Source of the DNA: Streptomyces sp. CB02056
Lineage (GTDB): Bacteria > Actinomycetota > Actinomycetes > Streptomycetales > Streptomycetaceae
Assembly (NCBI RefSeq): GCF_001905545.1
Contig: NZ_LIPD01000006.1
Span: 1-64,000 of the forward strand
DNA length: 64,000 nucleotides
Direction of reading: 5' to 3'
Shown here piece after piece: positions 35,612 to 44,677 of the stretch (position 1 is its first letter; every line of letters begins with the position of its first letter). Both the position numbers and the translations under genes were made by a program. Below the pieces are notes generated by a model. It was not told the DNA's origin. It saw nothing but the letters and a program-made list of their open reading frames with translations, and made no database searches.

Positions 35612-38304
35612 CGCGCCGCCTCGTCCAGCAGGAAGTCGGCGGTGCCTCCGGTGTTCACGCGGTGGAGCACCCGCAGCAGCCCCGCCGACCCGGTCAGGTA
35701 GTCGCAGGAGCAGCGCAGCAGCCCCTCGCCGGGAAGACCCAGCAGGGTACGGCCGTCCTGGCGCGGCAGGCCGAAGCGCTCGGCGGGCTCGAACAGGAAC
35801 ACCCTCCGGACGGTGTCGAGCTGCGTCAGCGCCCTGTCGCGGTAGGAGCGGTCCCCGGTGAACTCGGCCGCGTCGAGCAGCGCGTCGGCGATCCCGGTCA
35901 TGCCGAAGCCGTACCCGGGCAGCACCGAGTAGCGGACGTCCAGTCCGCGCAGGACGGTGCGCGCCGCGTCCAGGTCGCCGTAGCGCAGCAGCACCTGCGC
36001 CACGCCGGCGGACCCCACCTCGATGTACGGCTCCATCGTCCCTTCGTGCTCGAACATGACCGGGCCCCCGTCGTTCAGGGGCTTGGCGTGGGCCATCTCC
36101 CAGGAAAGCGCCTGCCGTCCGAGCCGCAGGTGGTGATCCTCTCCCGTGACCTGGTGCATGCGCAGCAGGAACATGGCGACGCCGGCCTGTCCGAAGCCGA
36201 GGCCGGTCAGCGGCCCCTCGGTGGCGAACTCGTTCACCCAGTGGGCTCGCCCGCCGTCGTGCCGCACCGTGTCGTGCAGGGCCTGCGCGCAGTCCCGTGC
36301 CGCGGCGAGGTCGCGCGGGTCGCGGCCCTGCAGGAAGAAGCGCAGGTTCGTCATCCCGACGCCGGCGAGGCCGTAGTAGAAGGTGTAGTCGCCCTTCTCC
36401 AGCGCGCGCCTGTTGGCCCGGGCCAACAGGCGCCTGGCCTCGGTCCCGAACCCGAGCGAGTCGGCCGCCCAGGCGATGCCGGCCAGGCCGTTCATGAGAC
36501 CGTCCGGGTACTCCGCGCTGTCGATGCCGGCCAGTTCGCCGCCCAGCCAGTCGCGCCATTCGGGCCGGATCGCGATGCCGGAGGACTGCAGCGCCCACAG
36601 GACGCCGCTCGCCCCGAAGCCGAGGCTCAGCGGGTTGGTGACGTGAGCGAAGGGGTCCACGGGGAAGAGCGTGCCCCGGCCGGGGTCGGCGACGGCCTCG
36701 ACGAACGCGGCCACTCCGTCCTCCGCCTCCACCAGTCCGAGCCGTTCCTCGACGACCGGCCGCGCCGGGAGGGCCTCGACCTGGTCGAGCAGCTCCGCCT
36801 CGTCCTCCAGGGCGTCCAGCACGTCGGTGAGGCCGATCCGGTCCCCGGCCAGGTCGGTGATCAACCGGTGGACGCGCTCCGGCCAGCCCAGGCCCTCGGT
36901 GATGTGGATCCGGTACAGGTCGAGGACGTCCTCGCGCAGGTAGGACATCGCCGCGATCGGGAAGACGAAGTACGCCATGGTGGACGCCAGGGCGTACCGG
37001 TCGCCCTCCGGCCCGAATTCCCTGAAGCCGTCGCGCGAGAGGCTGAACCCCGGTGTGTAGAGCTCGACGGGCTGCTCCAACTCCGTTTCGCCGCTCCCGC
37101 CGCGGCTGTCGGTCCCGGCCAGCCGGCAGGCCTCCAGGTCGACGATGGTCACCTCGTGGGTGTCCGGGTCGACGAGCAGGTTGGAGGCGGTGAAGTCGGC
37201 GAGGATCACCCCGCGGTCGTGCGCGGCCTGGATCGCGCGGGCCAGCCCGCGGAAGACGGCGAGGAAGATCCGCAGGTACTCCCGCGACTGCTCGATGTCG
37301 AACCCCGGCCGCGCGAGCGGGTTGCGTTCGAGCAGCACCGAGCGGAGGTCGGAGGCGTCGACGAACTCCTCGGCGATGAAGTGGTGCTCCCAGTGGCGGA
37401 ACTTCGCGATCGGGGCCGGGTACGAGCCGATGTCCGCCAGCCGGTTCAGGAACATCCACTCGCGGTCGAGGATGTCCACGGCGTCGTGGTTCCGACGGGG
37501 GTTGATGTTGGTGTGCGGACGGGCCTCCTTGAGCAGCACCGGCCGGTCGTCGTGCGCCGTGTCCTCGGCCGTGTACACGCCGCCGCTGTTGGAGAACTGG
37601 ATCGCCCCGGTCACCCGGAACCGGCCCCCGACCAGGCCGTCGTCCTCGTCCTCGTCCTCGGGCTTCCAGTCGTCGAAGGGCCAGGGCACCCAGTCGGGCC
37701 GGGCGTTCCCCACGCTCCGGTCGTCGGGGACGGGACCGTCCGGTCCGAGGATTCGCGGGTGCCGCCGGCCGAGGACGTCGACGGTGTGGGTGTCGAGGAA
37801 CTGGCCGTAGCGGAAGTACAGCGCCCTGCTGTCCCGGTAGCGCAGGTCCGACAGGACGTAGGCGCCCTCGTAGCCCTCCAGGAGTCCGGCCAGGTCGGCC
37901 AGGACCTTCCTGAACTCGTCGTCACCGCGCGGGTAGACGGTGACGAACTTGCCGCCGCTCCCCCGGGACATGGCCTTGGAGTTGAGCATCTCGAAGACGT
38001 TGAGGTCGAGGGCTATCTTGAAATCGGTCCCGCGTTCCGTCAGATATCCGATCACCGAGGCGGCGACCTCGCGCACGTGACGGCAGCTCGCCGACACGTG
38101 GATCTTCCAGCCCTGCGCCGGCAGGTCCGGGCTGGACCGATGGCTCCACCAGATGCCGCTGCGGACGAACCGCGCCCTCAGCGGCTCGTCGAGCCCGGCG
38201 AGGAAGTGGTCCGCACTCGGTTCGTACGAGACGTCGAGCGGGTCGAAGAACAGCGTGTCGTTCCACGCGAAGAGGAAGCGGTAGACCCATCGTTCGTTGC
38301 GCAT
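35608..38304 (-). CDS. lanKC: Class III lanthipeptide synthetase LanKC
   Basis: 898 residues, the normal size for class III. The N-terminal lyase domain (about 1-210) is followed by a Ser/Thr-kinase-like domain (about 220-520) with the ATP lysine in VLLKEARP, the catalytic loop ILADFTASNLLV and VDLEA in place of DFG. The C-terminal LanC-like cyclase (about 560-890) has YYGLAGVGM and TGLGFGQAG but lacks the WCYG and CHG zinc-ligand motifs, as expected for class III. It phosphorylates and eliminates Ser/Thr in the precursor, then forms lanthionine or labionin rings. The precursor gene lies 89 bp upstream, separated by an attenuator hairpin. Confidence 0.93.
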   Translation of the reverse strand: MRNERWVYRFLFAWNDTLFFDPLDVSYEPSADHFLAGLDEPLRARFVRSGIWWSHRSSPDLPAQGWKIHVSASCRHVREVAASVIGYLTERGTDFKIALDLNVFEMLNSKAMSRGSGGKFVTVYPRGDDEFRKVLADLAGLLEGYEGAYVLSDLRYRDSRALYFRYGQFLDTHTVDVLGRRHPRILGPDGPVPDDRSVGNARPDWVPWPFDDWKPEDEDEDDGLVGGRFRVTGAIQFSNSGGVYTAEDTAHDDRPVLLKEARPHTNINPRRNHDAVDILDREWMFLNRLADIGSYPAPIAKFRHWEHHFIAEEFVDASDLRSVLLERNPLARPGFDIEQSREYLRIFLAVFRGLARAIQAAHDRGVILADFTASNLLVDPDTHEVTIVDLEACRLAGTDSRGGSGETELEQPVELYTPGFSLSRDGFREFGPEGDRYALASTMAYFVFPIAAMSYLREDVLDLYRIHITEGLGWPERVHRLITDLAGDRIGLTDVLDALEDEAELLDQVEALPARPVVEERLGLVEAEDGVAAFVEAVADPGRGTLFPVDPFAHVTNPLSLGFGASGVLWALQSSGIAIRPEWRDWLGGELAGIDSAEYPDGLMNGLAGIAWAADSLGFGTEARRLLARANRRALEKGDYTFYYGLAGVGMTNLRFFLQGRDPRDLAAARDCAQALHDTVRHDGGRAHWVNEFATEGPLTGLGFGQAGVAMFLLRMHQVTGEDHHLRLGRQALSWEMAHAKPLNDGGPVMFEHEGTMEPYIEVGSAGVAQVLLRYGDLDAARTVLRGLDVRYSVLPGYGFGMTGIADALLDAAEFTGDRSYRDRALTQLDTVRRVFLFEPAERFGLPRQDGRTLLGLPGEGLLRCSCDYLTGSAGLLRVLHRVNTGGTADFLLDEAAR

Positions 38305-38349
38305 GTCAGCCTCTGTGATCGTCCGCGGGCAGCCGGTGGGAGCGGCGGG

Positions 38350-38384
38350 GTCCGTGCGGGGGCGCGGCGCACCCCCGCACGGAC
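38350..38384 (-). terminator. Attenuator hairpin between precursor and synthetase genes
   Basis: GTCCGTGCGGGGG (38350-38362) and CCCCCGCACGGAC (38372-38384) are perfect 13-bp complements with a 9-nt loop and no T-tract. It lies 9 bp after the precursor stop codon. Such hairpins in RiPP operons let the precursor transcript exceed that of the enzymes. Confidence 0.75.
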
Positions 38385-38392
38385 CCGTCGGG

Positions 38393-38515
38393 CTACGACT
38401 CGCCGGGCTTCGGCGGGGTGGTGCAGCAGCGGCCGGTGCTGCTCGTCAGGCTGACGATGGCCACGGCGCTCAACTTGACGCGGGCCTCCATGTTCTGGAG
38501 CTTGAGGACACTCAT
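38393..38515 (-). CDS. lanA: Class III lanthipeptide precursor peptide
   Basis: A 40-residue ORF from the ATG at 38515 to TAG at 38393-38395, with AGGAG 10 bases upstream. The leader begins MSVLKLQNMEAR, matching the LxxLQ-ME helix that class III synthetases recognise (compare SapB MNLFDLQSMET). The C-terminal region SLTSSTGRCCTTPPKPGES has Ser22-x2-Ser25-x4-Cys30, a labionin/lanthionine-forming pattern, plus vicinal Cys30-Cys31 and further Ser/Thr at 24, 26, 27, 32 and 33. It immediately precedes lanKC on the same strand. Function after maturation (morphogen, antimicrobial or other) is unknown. The core differs from SapB/AmfS, which have two separated rings. Confidence 0.88.
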   Translation of the reverse strand: MSVLKLQNMEARVKLSAVAIVSLTSSTGRCCTTPPKPGES

Positions 38516-38865
38516 CAGGGTCGTCTCCTGGGAGATCACGTGCGCGGGACGCGCAACAAGGGTGGGATGCGCACCGGCCGGCAGCCGGCACGGGCCCGGA
38601 CCGTGATGCCTCCGCGGCCCGGGTGATGGAGAGTCTCGTCGCGGCGCACCGGGTGCCGGTAGGGGCTGATAGTTGTCATGGCCTTCCGACCGGTTCGGCC
38701 GCAGACTGAAGAGTTGTCGTCCTTCCGGGCCTCGGGCACGACGGCGGCGGAGCCCGCGATTCGTCCTCGCGAGCCCCGCCCGGTGTCACGCTGTCACCTG
38801 CGTCGGCAGCAGTGCCTGTCGCGGCTGACGAGGGTGTGCCCCTCGGTGCCGCCGCGGCGTTCTGA
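38516..38865. other. Promoter region of the lanthipeptide operon
   Basis: No second precursor ORF with a leader motif and cysteines was found on either strand. Minus-strand sequence at about 38640-38710 is more AT-rich and is the likely promoter area, but no clear -35/-10 pair could be fixed. Small open frames here are Arg/Pro-rich and unconvincing. Confidence 0.5.
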
Positions 38866-40266
38866 TCAGGGGTCCACCGTCACGGTGATGGTCTCGGGGT
38901 TGGCACTGTTGTCCTGGTACACCGGGTCACCGCTGTAGACGGCGGTGACGGTGTGGGTGCCCGCGGTGCGGAAGGCGGTGACCGTCCCGCCGGCGGCGCA
39001 GGTGCCGAGGGAGAGGATCAGGCGTCCCGTGCCGAGGGTCGTCCCGGTGGTGGTGTCGGTGAACGTGACGGTTCCGGTGGGCCTGGTCGTGGAGCCCGCG
39101 CCGGGGCAGACGATGTCGCTGAGCACGACCGGCGAGCCGGTCCGGGTGCGCTGGGGCATCGCGGTCAGGGTCGTGGTGATCGGCTTGCCCACGGTGTAGC
39201 TGATGACCACCTGGCCGTTGTGGTTCGCCGTCCCGATCGTCGAGGCCGCATAGGACGTCCCGGTGCCCGACGGGGTCGCGAAGCTGCTTCCCCCACCGCC
39301 ACCGCCGCCGCTCGCCTCCGTGCCGGTGTTGTTGACGGCGCCGCTGCCGCCGCCCCCGCCGGCGAAGTACCCGCCGCCACCGCCCCCGCCCGCACCGGTG
39401 GCGGTGGCGGCACAGCCGCCGTCGATCGCTCCGCCGTTCCCGCCGGTGCCGATCGTGGTGCCGACGAACCCGCCCCCCGGCCCACCCGACGTGGCACTAC
39501 AGGGCGCGGCGGCGCCGGCGGCCCCGCCCGCACCGCCCGTGGTCGTGCTGGTGCTGCCGCCGCCCCCGCCGTGCCCCGCCGCGGCCCCGGGGCCGGTGGC
39601 GCTTCCCGTGGTACCGCCGGTGGCATCGGGCGTCGTCCCGCCGTTGCCCCCGTTGCCGCCCGCCAGGCCGCTCCCGGTGCCCCCGGCGGCACCGCCGCCC
39701 CCGGCGACCACCAGGAAGGAGCCCACGCTGACGCTGGAAGCACCGCCCCCACCCGGCCCTTCCGCCCGGAAACCGGTGACCGGGATGCCCCCACCCGAAG
39801 CACCGCCGTTGAACCCGCCGGCACCCCCCGTACCCGTGCCGTTGCAGCCCTTGCCGCCTGTACCGCCGACGTTGACGGTGACCGTCGTCGGCGCGGTGGT
39901 CTGCGGGAGAGTGGTGACGACCCGCGCCCCCGTCCCGCCCGTCCCCGTGACGGAACAGGAGGTGCCGGTGTTGTCGGCACCGCCCGCGCCGTCGGCGGTG
40001 ATCGTGACCACCGCCTGGGCCGGGATGGTGAGGCTCTGCGGAGCACCGGTGAAACCGAAGGTGACCACCGGGTCGGCCCCTCGGGTCCGCACCGGGGCGG
40101 TGGCCGGCGCGGACCCCGTGGCCGCGGCGGTCGCGGGGCTCAGCCCGGTCCCGGCCAGTGCCACGCACACCCCTGCCACGACACCGGCCTGCCACCACCG
40201 CGCACGAGCCTGGGCACCTGCCTCTCCTTCGGCGACGGGATGTCCTGGGGCATGGTGTCTGATCAC
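38866..40266 (-). CDS. Secreted glycine-rich protein with Ig-like domain
   Basis: 466 residues from a GTG with GGGAGA upstream. A signal peptide (hydrophobic segment about residues 26-47, ending SPATAAA) leads to a beta-rich segment and then about 200 residues of Gly-rich repeats (about 110-345: GGGG, GTGG and GGAGG runs). A C-terminal bacterial Ig-like repeat (about 370-466) has PTGTVTFTDTTTG and HTVTAVYSGD. It is probably a cell-surface or extracellular matrix protein. It lies beside the lanthipeptide operon on the same strand but is separated from it by 350 bp. A link is possible but not shown. Confidence 0.8.
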   Translation of the reverse strand: MIRHHAPGHPVAEGEAGAQARARWWQAGVVAGVCVALAGTGLSPATAAATGSAPATAPVRTRGADPVVTFGFTGAPQSLTIPAQAVVTITADGAGGADNTGTSCSVTGTGGTGARVVTTLPQTTAPTTVTVNVGGTGGKGCNGTGTGGAGGFNGGASGGGIPVTGFRAEGPGGGGASSVSVGSFLVVAGGGGAAGGTGSGLAGGNGGNGGTTPDATGGTTGSATGPGAAAGHGGGGGSTSTTTGGAGGAAGAAAPCSATSGGPGGGFVGTTIGTGGNGGAIDGGCAATATGAGGGGGGGYFAGGGGGSGAVNNTGTEASGGGGGGGSSFATPSGTGTSYAASTIGTANHNGQVVISYTVGKPITTTLTAMPQRTRTGSPVVLSDIVCPGAGSTTRPTGTVTFTDTTTGTTLGTGRLILSLGTCAAGGTVTAFRTAGTHTVTAVYSGDPVYQDNSANPETITVTVDP

Positions 40267-40551
40267 TGCTGTCTCCCGATGTGACGGCTTGAGGTGAGAC
40301 TTCGGGGTGCTGGATCACGCGCCCCGTGCAGCGGTGGTGTCCCTGCTCCGGAGCGTGATCAACAGGGACAGCGTGACGACCGGACGGCCCTTGTGCCCCG
40401 ATTGCTCCGACAGCGGCATGCCACACACCATCACACTGGGCGGCACACGAACTCACTGAGCTGGTCACGGGCGGATGACTTCGCGGAGATCGTCGGCCGG
40501 CGGGCGACTCCGCGCCCACGGCCCGGACGGGGTTGGCCGGGTCGGCTGGGT

Positions 40552-41859
40552 TCAGGCCCGGGCGGGGTGGGTGAGGGTGTGCCAGGCGGCGTAGCCGCCG
40601 AGGAGGTCGGAGACGTCGGGGTGGCCGTGGTGGCGCAGCAGGCTGGCGGCGATGGAGGAGCGGTGGCCGCTGGCGCAGTGGATGACCAGGGGGTGGTCGG
40701 TGGGGATCTCGTCGAGGCGGGTGGGGAGTTCGGTCAGGGGGATGTGCAGGGCTCCTTCGATGAAGCCCGTTTCGCGTTCGCCGCAGGTGCGGACGTCGAG
40801 GACGGTGGGGGGCTGTTCGGCGGTGAGGGTGGTGCGGAGTTGGTCGGCGGTGAGGCGGCTGGCGGGGGTGAGGTGGTCGGCGAGGGCGGGCAGGGCGTTG
40901 TCGGGGTTGCGCAGGTAGCCGGCGATGTGGTCGAAGCCGATGCGGGCGAGGCGGGTGACGACCTCGTCCTCGCGGTCCTGCGGGGCGATGATCGCGATGG
41001 TGCTGTCGGGGGTGAGGACGGTGCCGGCCTGTTCGGCGAAGCGGCCATCGACGGGGACGTTGACGGCGCCGCGCAGGTGTCCGGCGCCGAAGTCCTGGGG
41101 GCTGCGGGCGTCGAGGACGACGGCGCCCGCGGTTCGGGCCTCCTTGAAGCCTTCGGGGCACAGGGGGCGGGTGGCGTTCGTGCGGTCGAGCAGCGGGCGG
41201 TCCTGCCGGTTGAGGGCGGCGTCGTGGCCGAAGTAGGCGGGGGCGGCGGACTGGCCGGCGGTGACGATGCGGACGAAGGTGTCCTGGTCCATCGGCTGGC
41301 AGGCGTAGTTGGTCAGTCGCTGCGCGCCGATGGTGGACTGGCGGTCGGTGGAGAGGTTCTTGCCGCAGGCCGAGCCGGCGCCGTGGGCGGGGAAGACGAG
41401 GGTCTCGTCGGGCAGGGCCATCAGCTTGCGGTGGACGCTGTCGTAGAGCATCGCGCCGAGTTCGGCGGCGGTGACGCCGACCGAGGCGAGCAGGTCGGGG
41501 CGGCCGACGTCGCCGATGAACAGCGCGTCCCCGGTGAGCACGCCGTACGGGACGGCGTCGTCGGGCTGCTCGAAGACCAGGATGCTGATCGACTCGGGCG
41601 TGTGCCCGGGGGTCTCCAGGATCTGCAGGGTGACGTCGCCGAGTTCGATCCGTTCGCCGTCGGCGAGGTGGCGGATGGGGTAGTCGGTCTCCGCGCGGCG
41701 TCCGTACCCGATCCAGGCGCCGGTGCGGTCGGCCAGTTCGAGGTGGCCGGCGAGGAAGTCGGCGTGGAAGTGGGTGTTGATGACGCCGACGACGGTCAGG
41801 CCGCGTGCGGTGGCGTCGGCGAGGTACTCGTCGACGTCCCGGCGGGGGTCGACGATCAC
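40552..41859 (-). CDS. Persulfide dioxygenase-rhodanese protein, 5' end apparently damaged
   Basis: The 435-residue reading starts at a GTG (41859). The metallo-beta-lactamase fold has THFHADFLAGH, TPGHTPES and the TGDALFIGDVGRPDL loop, as in ETHE1-type persulfide dioxygenases. The first rhodanese domain lacks a Cys; the second has the active loop HCASGHRSS. Normal family members begin about 25 residues earlier with a strand like YYLDCLSQASYLI; that strand is encoded in frame (41931-41860) but is preceded directly by TAG (41932-41934) with no start codon. Either the GTG or a non-standard codon is used, or the gene is broken. Role: sulfide/persulfide oxidation. Confidence 0.8.
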   Translation of the reverse strand: MIVDPRRDVDEYLADATARGLTVVGVINTHFHADFLAGHLELADRTGAWIGYGRRAETDYPIRHLADGERIELGDVTLQILETPGHTPESISILVFEQPDDAVPYGVLTGDALFIGDVGRPDLLASVGVTAAELGAMLYDSVHRKLMALPDETLVFPAHGAGSACGKNLSTDRQSTIGAQRLTNYACQPMDQDTFVRIVTAGQSAAPAYFGHDAALNRQDRPLLDRTNATRPLCPEGFKEARTAGAVVLDARSPQDFGAGHLRGAVNVPVDGRFAEQAGTVLTPDSTIAIIAPQDREDEVVTRLARIGFDHIAGYLRNPDNALPALADHLTPASRLTADQLRTTLTAEQPPTVLDVRTCGERETGFIEGALHIPLTELPTRLDEIPTDHPLVIHCASGHRSSIAASLLRHHGHPDVSDLLGGYAAWHTLTHPARA

Positions 41860-41931
41860 GGCCTGGCCGGTGCGCTCGTCGGCGATCAGGTACGAGGCCT
41901 GGGAGAGGCAGTCGAGGTAGAACTGGGCGAA

Positions 41932-42578
41932 CTATGTCAACCGATCCGGTAGGGAGATCGTATAGGCGAGGGAGAGGCTGGGGAAGGGGGGCAGGGTGCG
42001 GGCCAGGTACGCGATCAAGCCGCTGCCCAGGTATGCACAAGCAGTGCGGAGCATGCGGTTGACACCCCGGACAGGACTATGCTGACCTGCGAAAATGCCT
42101 CCCCCGATCTACTGTCAGGGCTGCCGCCTGGCGAACACAGGACGCTCTTGAGCAGCTCGCGCAGGAAAGCTGCGGGCAGGCCTCCGGGCGTCCCGTGGCG
42201 ACTCGGCATGGTCGACGAGTGCTCTCATGTGTCCGCGTGTACAGCAGGGTCTACTCATCCTGATGCTGACCTCTTGCTGACCTTGTCTGATCATGCGTCA
42301 GCTCGGGATTCCATTCCGGTTGCCGCGCATCGCGACCTCCCTGCCGACCGCCTTCCCGCCCCCGAGCCACAGCGCCGAGGCCGACGGACGGCATCAGCCC
42401 GGGAGTCGCCAACGTACTCCGGCACCGGCCGAACTCCGTTCCGCCGGCTCGGCCGGAGGAGCCATCGGCCTGGCCTGCGGGTTCGACACCGGTGGTGTAG
42501 GCGGAGGAAGGTAGGCGGTTGGCGGCCCTCGCCGGACAACGGTCGGCGCGAGGCCCGGCACGGCAGTGAGGAGCGGCA
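41932..42578. other. Intergenic region with mosaic composition
   Basis: No gene is convincing in this stretch. Its base composition is lower in GC than the surroundings. In the same frame as the persulfide gene, a minus-strand segment from about 42054 to 41935 reads RTACAYLGSGLIAYLARTLP and ends at the TAG; it has good GC3 and could be the tail of a lost membrane protein. On the plus strand, TTGACA (42059-42064) is followed by TATGCT (42078-42083), too close for a normal promoter. Confidence 0.4.
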
Positions 42579-43334
42579 GTGAGCGATCGAAGCGCAATCG
42601 AGTGGACGGAAGCGACCTGGAACCCGACCACCGGATGCGACCGGGTCTCCGCCGGCTGCGACAACTGCTACGCCCTGACCCTGGCCAAGCGGCTGAAGGC
42701 CATGGGCGCCGCCAAGTACCAGACGGACGGTGACCCTCGAACGTCCGGACCCGGCTTCGGTCTTGCGCTGCATCCGGACGCGCTCGACGTCCCGAAGCGC
42801 TGGCACAGCCCCCGGGTCGTGTTCGTGAACTCGATGAGCGACCTCTTCCATGCCCGGGTGCCGCTCCCGTTCGTCCGGGACGTGTTCCAGGTGATCGCCG
42901 ACACCCCCCAGCACACCTACCAGGTGCTGACGAAGCGCTCCGTGCGCCTTCGCCGGGCCGCCGGCCGACTGAAGTGGCCGGACAACTTGTGGATGGGAGT
43001 GTCGGTCGAGGACGAGAGCCAGCTGGATCGCATCGACGATCTGCGAGCCGTCCCGGCCGCGGTCCGGTTCCTCTCCCTGGAGCCGCTGCTCGGACCGCTG
43101 CCGGAACTGGACCTCGACGGCATCGGCTGGGTGATCGTCGGCGGCGAGTCGGGCCCCGGCCACCGCCCGATGGACCCCGCGTGGGTCGCCACCGTCCGCG
43201 ACGCCTGCCAGGCGGCCGGCGTGCCGTTCTTCTTCAAGCAGTGGGGCGGCCGCAACCCCAAGGCTCGCGGCCGTGACCTCAACGGCCGTACCTGGGACGA
43301 GATGCCCGTACGGGGGCCGCTCGTGGCGCCCTGA
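42579..43334 (+). CDS. DUF5131 (phage Gp37/Gp68-like) three-Cys-motif protein
   Basis: 251 residues from a GTG with GAGGAG upstream. The N-terminus has SAIEWTEATWNPTTGC, with three cysteines at 20, 27 and 30 (Cx6CxxC) as in the family, then MSDLFH and the LEPLLGP and IVGGESGPG segments. The family is radical-SAM-like and occurs in phages and bacteria; its reaction is unknown. The downstream gene is its usual partner TcmP, 91 bp away on the same strand. Confidence 0.88.
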   Translation: MSDRSAIEWTEATWNPTTGCDRVSAGCDNCYALTLAKRLKAMGAAKYQTDGDPRTSGPGFGLALHPDALDVPKRWHSPRVVFVNSMSDLFHARVPLPFVRDVFQVIADTPQHTYQVLTKRSVRLRRAAGRLKWPDNLWMGVSVEDESQLDRIDDLRAVPAAVRFLSLEPLLGPLPELDLDGIGWVIVGGESGPGHRPMDPAWVATVRDACQAAGVPFFFKQWGGRNPKARGRDLNGRTWDEMPVRGPLVAP

Positions 43335-43424
43335 TCCAGTGCGCCGTGCACGCCCTCTGTTCGCGCCGTGACGATTGTGTGATCCTGCCTCCGGCAGCGA
43401 CGGCTCACCGCACCGGGGAGACAC

Positions 43425-44519
43425 ATGGCGGCACCGAAGGACGTCATCTGGCCACGCGACCCGCACACCGCCGCCAAGCACGCCCTGCTGCGGCGCTACC
43501 TCCAGGCCTGGGCACCGATCATGCTCAGCCGCAACGAGATCATCACCTATGCCGAGGGCTTCGCGGGCCCCGGCGTCTACCGCGACGGCGAACCCGGCTC
43601 CCCTGTCGTCGCCCACCAGGTCTTCTCCGGAGCGCTTCGGCGCAGCCCCCGGCGCGTGAATATGGTACTGGTCGAGGAGGACGCCCGGCGCAGGACCGAG
43701 CTGGAACGCCGCATCGAGGCGGCCGCAGGCACCCACGGGCCCCGGAGCGGCCGACTGGACGTGCACGTAGCACAGGGCCGGTGCCATCCCGACCTGCTGC
43801 AGCAGCTCGCCCTAGCCGGCAGTCTGATCCACCCCATGTTCGTCCTGCTCGACGGCTTCGGCGGTCCGGAGATCCCGTTCCCCCTCCTGCGACGGATCGC
43901 CACCCAGCGCCGCAGCGAGGTGATGGTCACCTTCCAACCCGCCTTCCTCGTCCGCTTCGCCGGCAAGGACGAACGCCACCGCGCGGCCGGCGACGCCTTC
44001 TTCGGCGACAGCGACTGGCACGGCGTTTTCCAGCAGCCCTCCTCCGCGAAGGCCGCCTACCTGCGCGACCGCTACCGCGAGTCCCTCGGACGCGCCGGGT
44101 TCCAGCACACCCTGGTCTTCGAGATGATCGACGAGGCCGGCCACCTCCTCTACCTGATCTTCGGCACCCGCCACGAGCGGGGCGTGGAGAAGATGAAGGA
44201 GGCCATGTGGGTCGTCGACACCACCTCCGGCGTGCGCTACCGCGACCCCAAGGACCCCAACCAGCAGGCCCTCGACCTCGAACTCGAACCCGACACCGGC
44301 CCCCTGCGCCGCATCCTGCTCGACCACCTGCGCACCGCCCCCGCCGCCCGCAGCGTCGACCAGCTCAAGAAGTACGCCCTCCTGGAGACCGTCTACCGCC
44401 CCACCCAGGTCATACCGCTCCTCAAGAGGATGCGCGACGACCGGGACATCGATGTCTCCCCGGGCCGGATCACCGGAGCCAGCACCGTCACCGCGCTCCG
44501 CCAGGCCGCCCTGTTCTGA
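43425..44519 (+). CDS. tcmP: Three-Cys-motif partner protein TcmP
   Basis: 364 residues with GGGGAGA upstream. The N-terminal HALLRRYLQAWAPIMLS and YAEGFAGPGVYRDGEPGSP segments and the central FVLLDGFGG are typical of TcmP. The name marks its consistent genomic pairing with the three-Cys DUF5131 protein, which is present here. The C-terminal 70 residues look like a winged helix (KKYALLETVYRPTQVI). The function of the pair is not established; they recur in phages and accessory islands. Confidence 0.88.
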   Translation: MAAPKDVIWPRDPHTAAKHALLRRYLQAWAPIMLSRNEIITYAEGFAGPGVYRDGEPGSPVVAHQVFSGALRRSPRRVNMVLVEEDARRRTELERRIEAAAGTHGPRSGRLDVHVAQGRCHPDLLQQLALAGSLIHPMFVLLDGFGGPEIPFPLLRRIATQRRSEVMVTFQPAFLVRFAGKDERHRAAGDAFFGDSDWHGVFQQPSSAKAAYLRDRYRESLGRAGFQHTLVFEMIDEAGHLLYLIFGTRHERGVEKMKEAMWVVDTTSGVRYRDPKDPNQQALDLELEPDTGPLRRILLDHLRTAPAARSVDQLKKYALLETVYRPTQVIPLLKRMRDDRDIDVSPGRITGASTVTALRQAALF

Positions 44520-44677
44520 AAAACGGTCTCGGCGCGGCCCGACGGCGTCGCCACGGTCTCCTGAGCCAGGGCCCGGCGGCGTTACGCCTGCCGCCCTCGC
44601 ACGCCTGCCCGGACCGGTTCCCGGACACACCCCGCCGTCCGGGTTTGCCGGTCCGGTGCCTGGCTAGCCGCTCTGGT

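Noticed and set aside
38536-38739. 67-residue minus-strand ORF as a second lanthipeptide precursor
   Set aside because: No LxxLQ leader, and no Ser/Thr-Cys core; Arg/Pro-rich composition.
42059-42083. TTGACA ... TATGCT promoter on the plus strand
   Set aside because: Spacing of 13 bp is too short for a standard sigma-70 type promoter.
42470-42520. tRNA-like GGTTCGACACC element
   Set aside because: The T-loop-like string is present but the flanking bases do not form a T-stem, and no acceptor or anticodon arm could be built.
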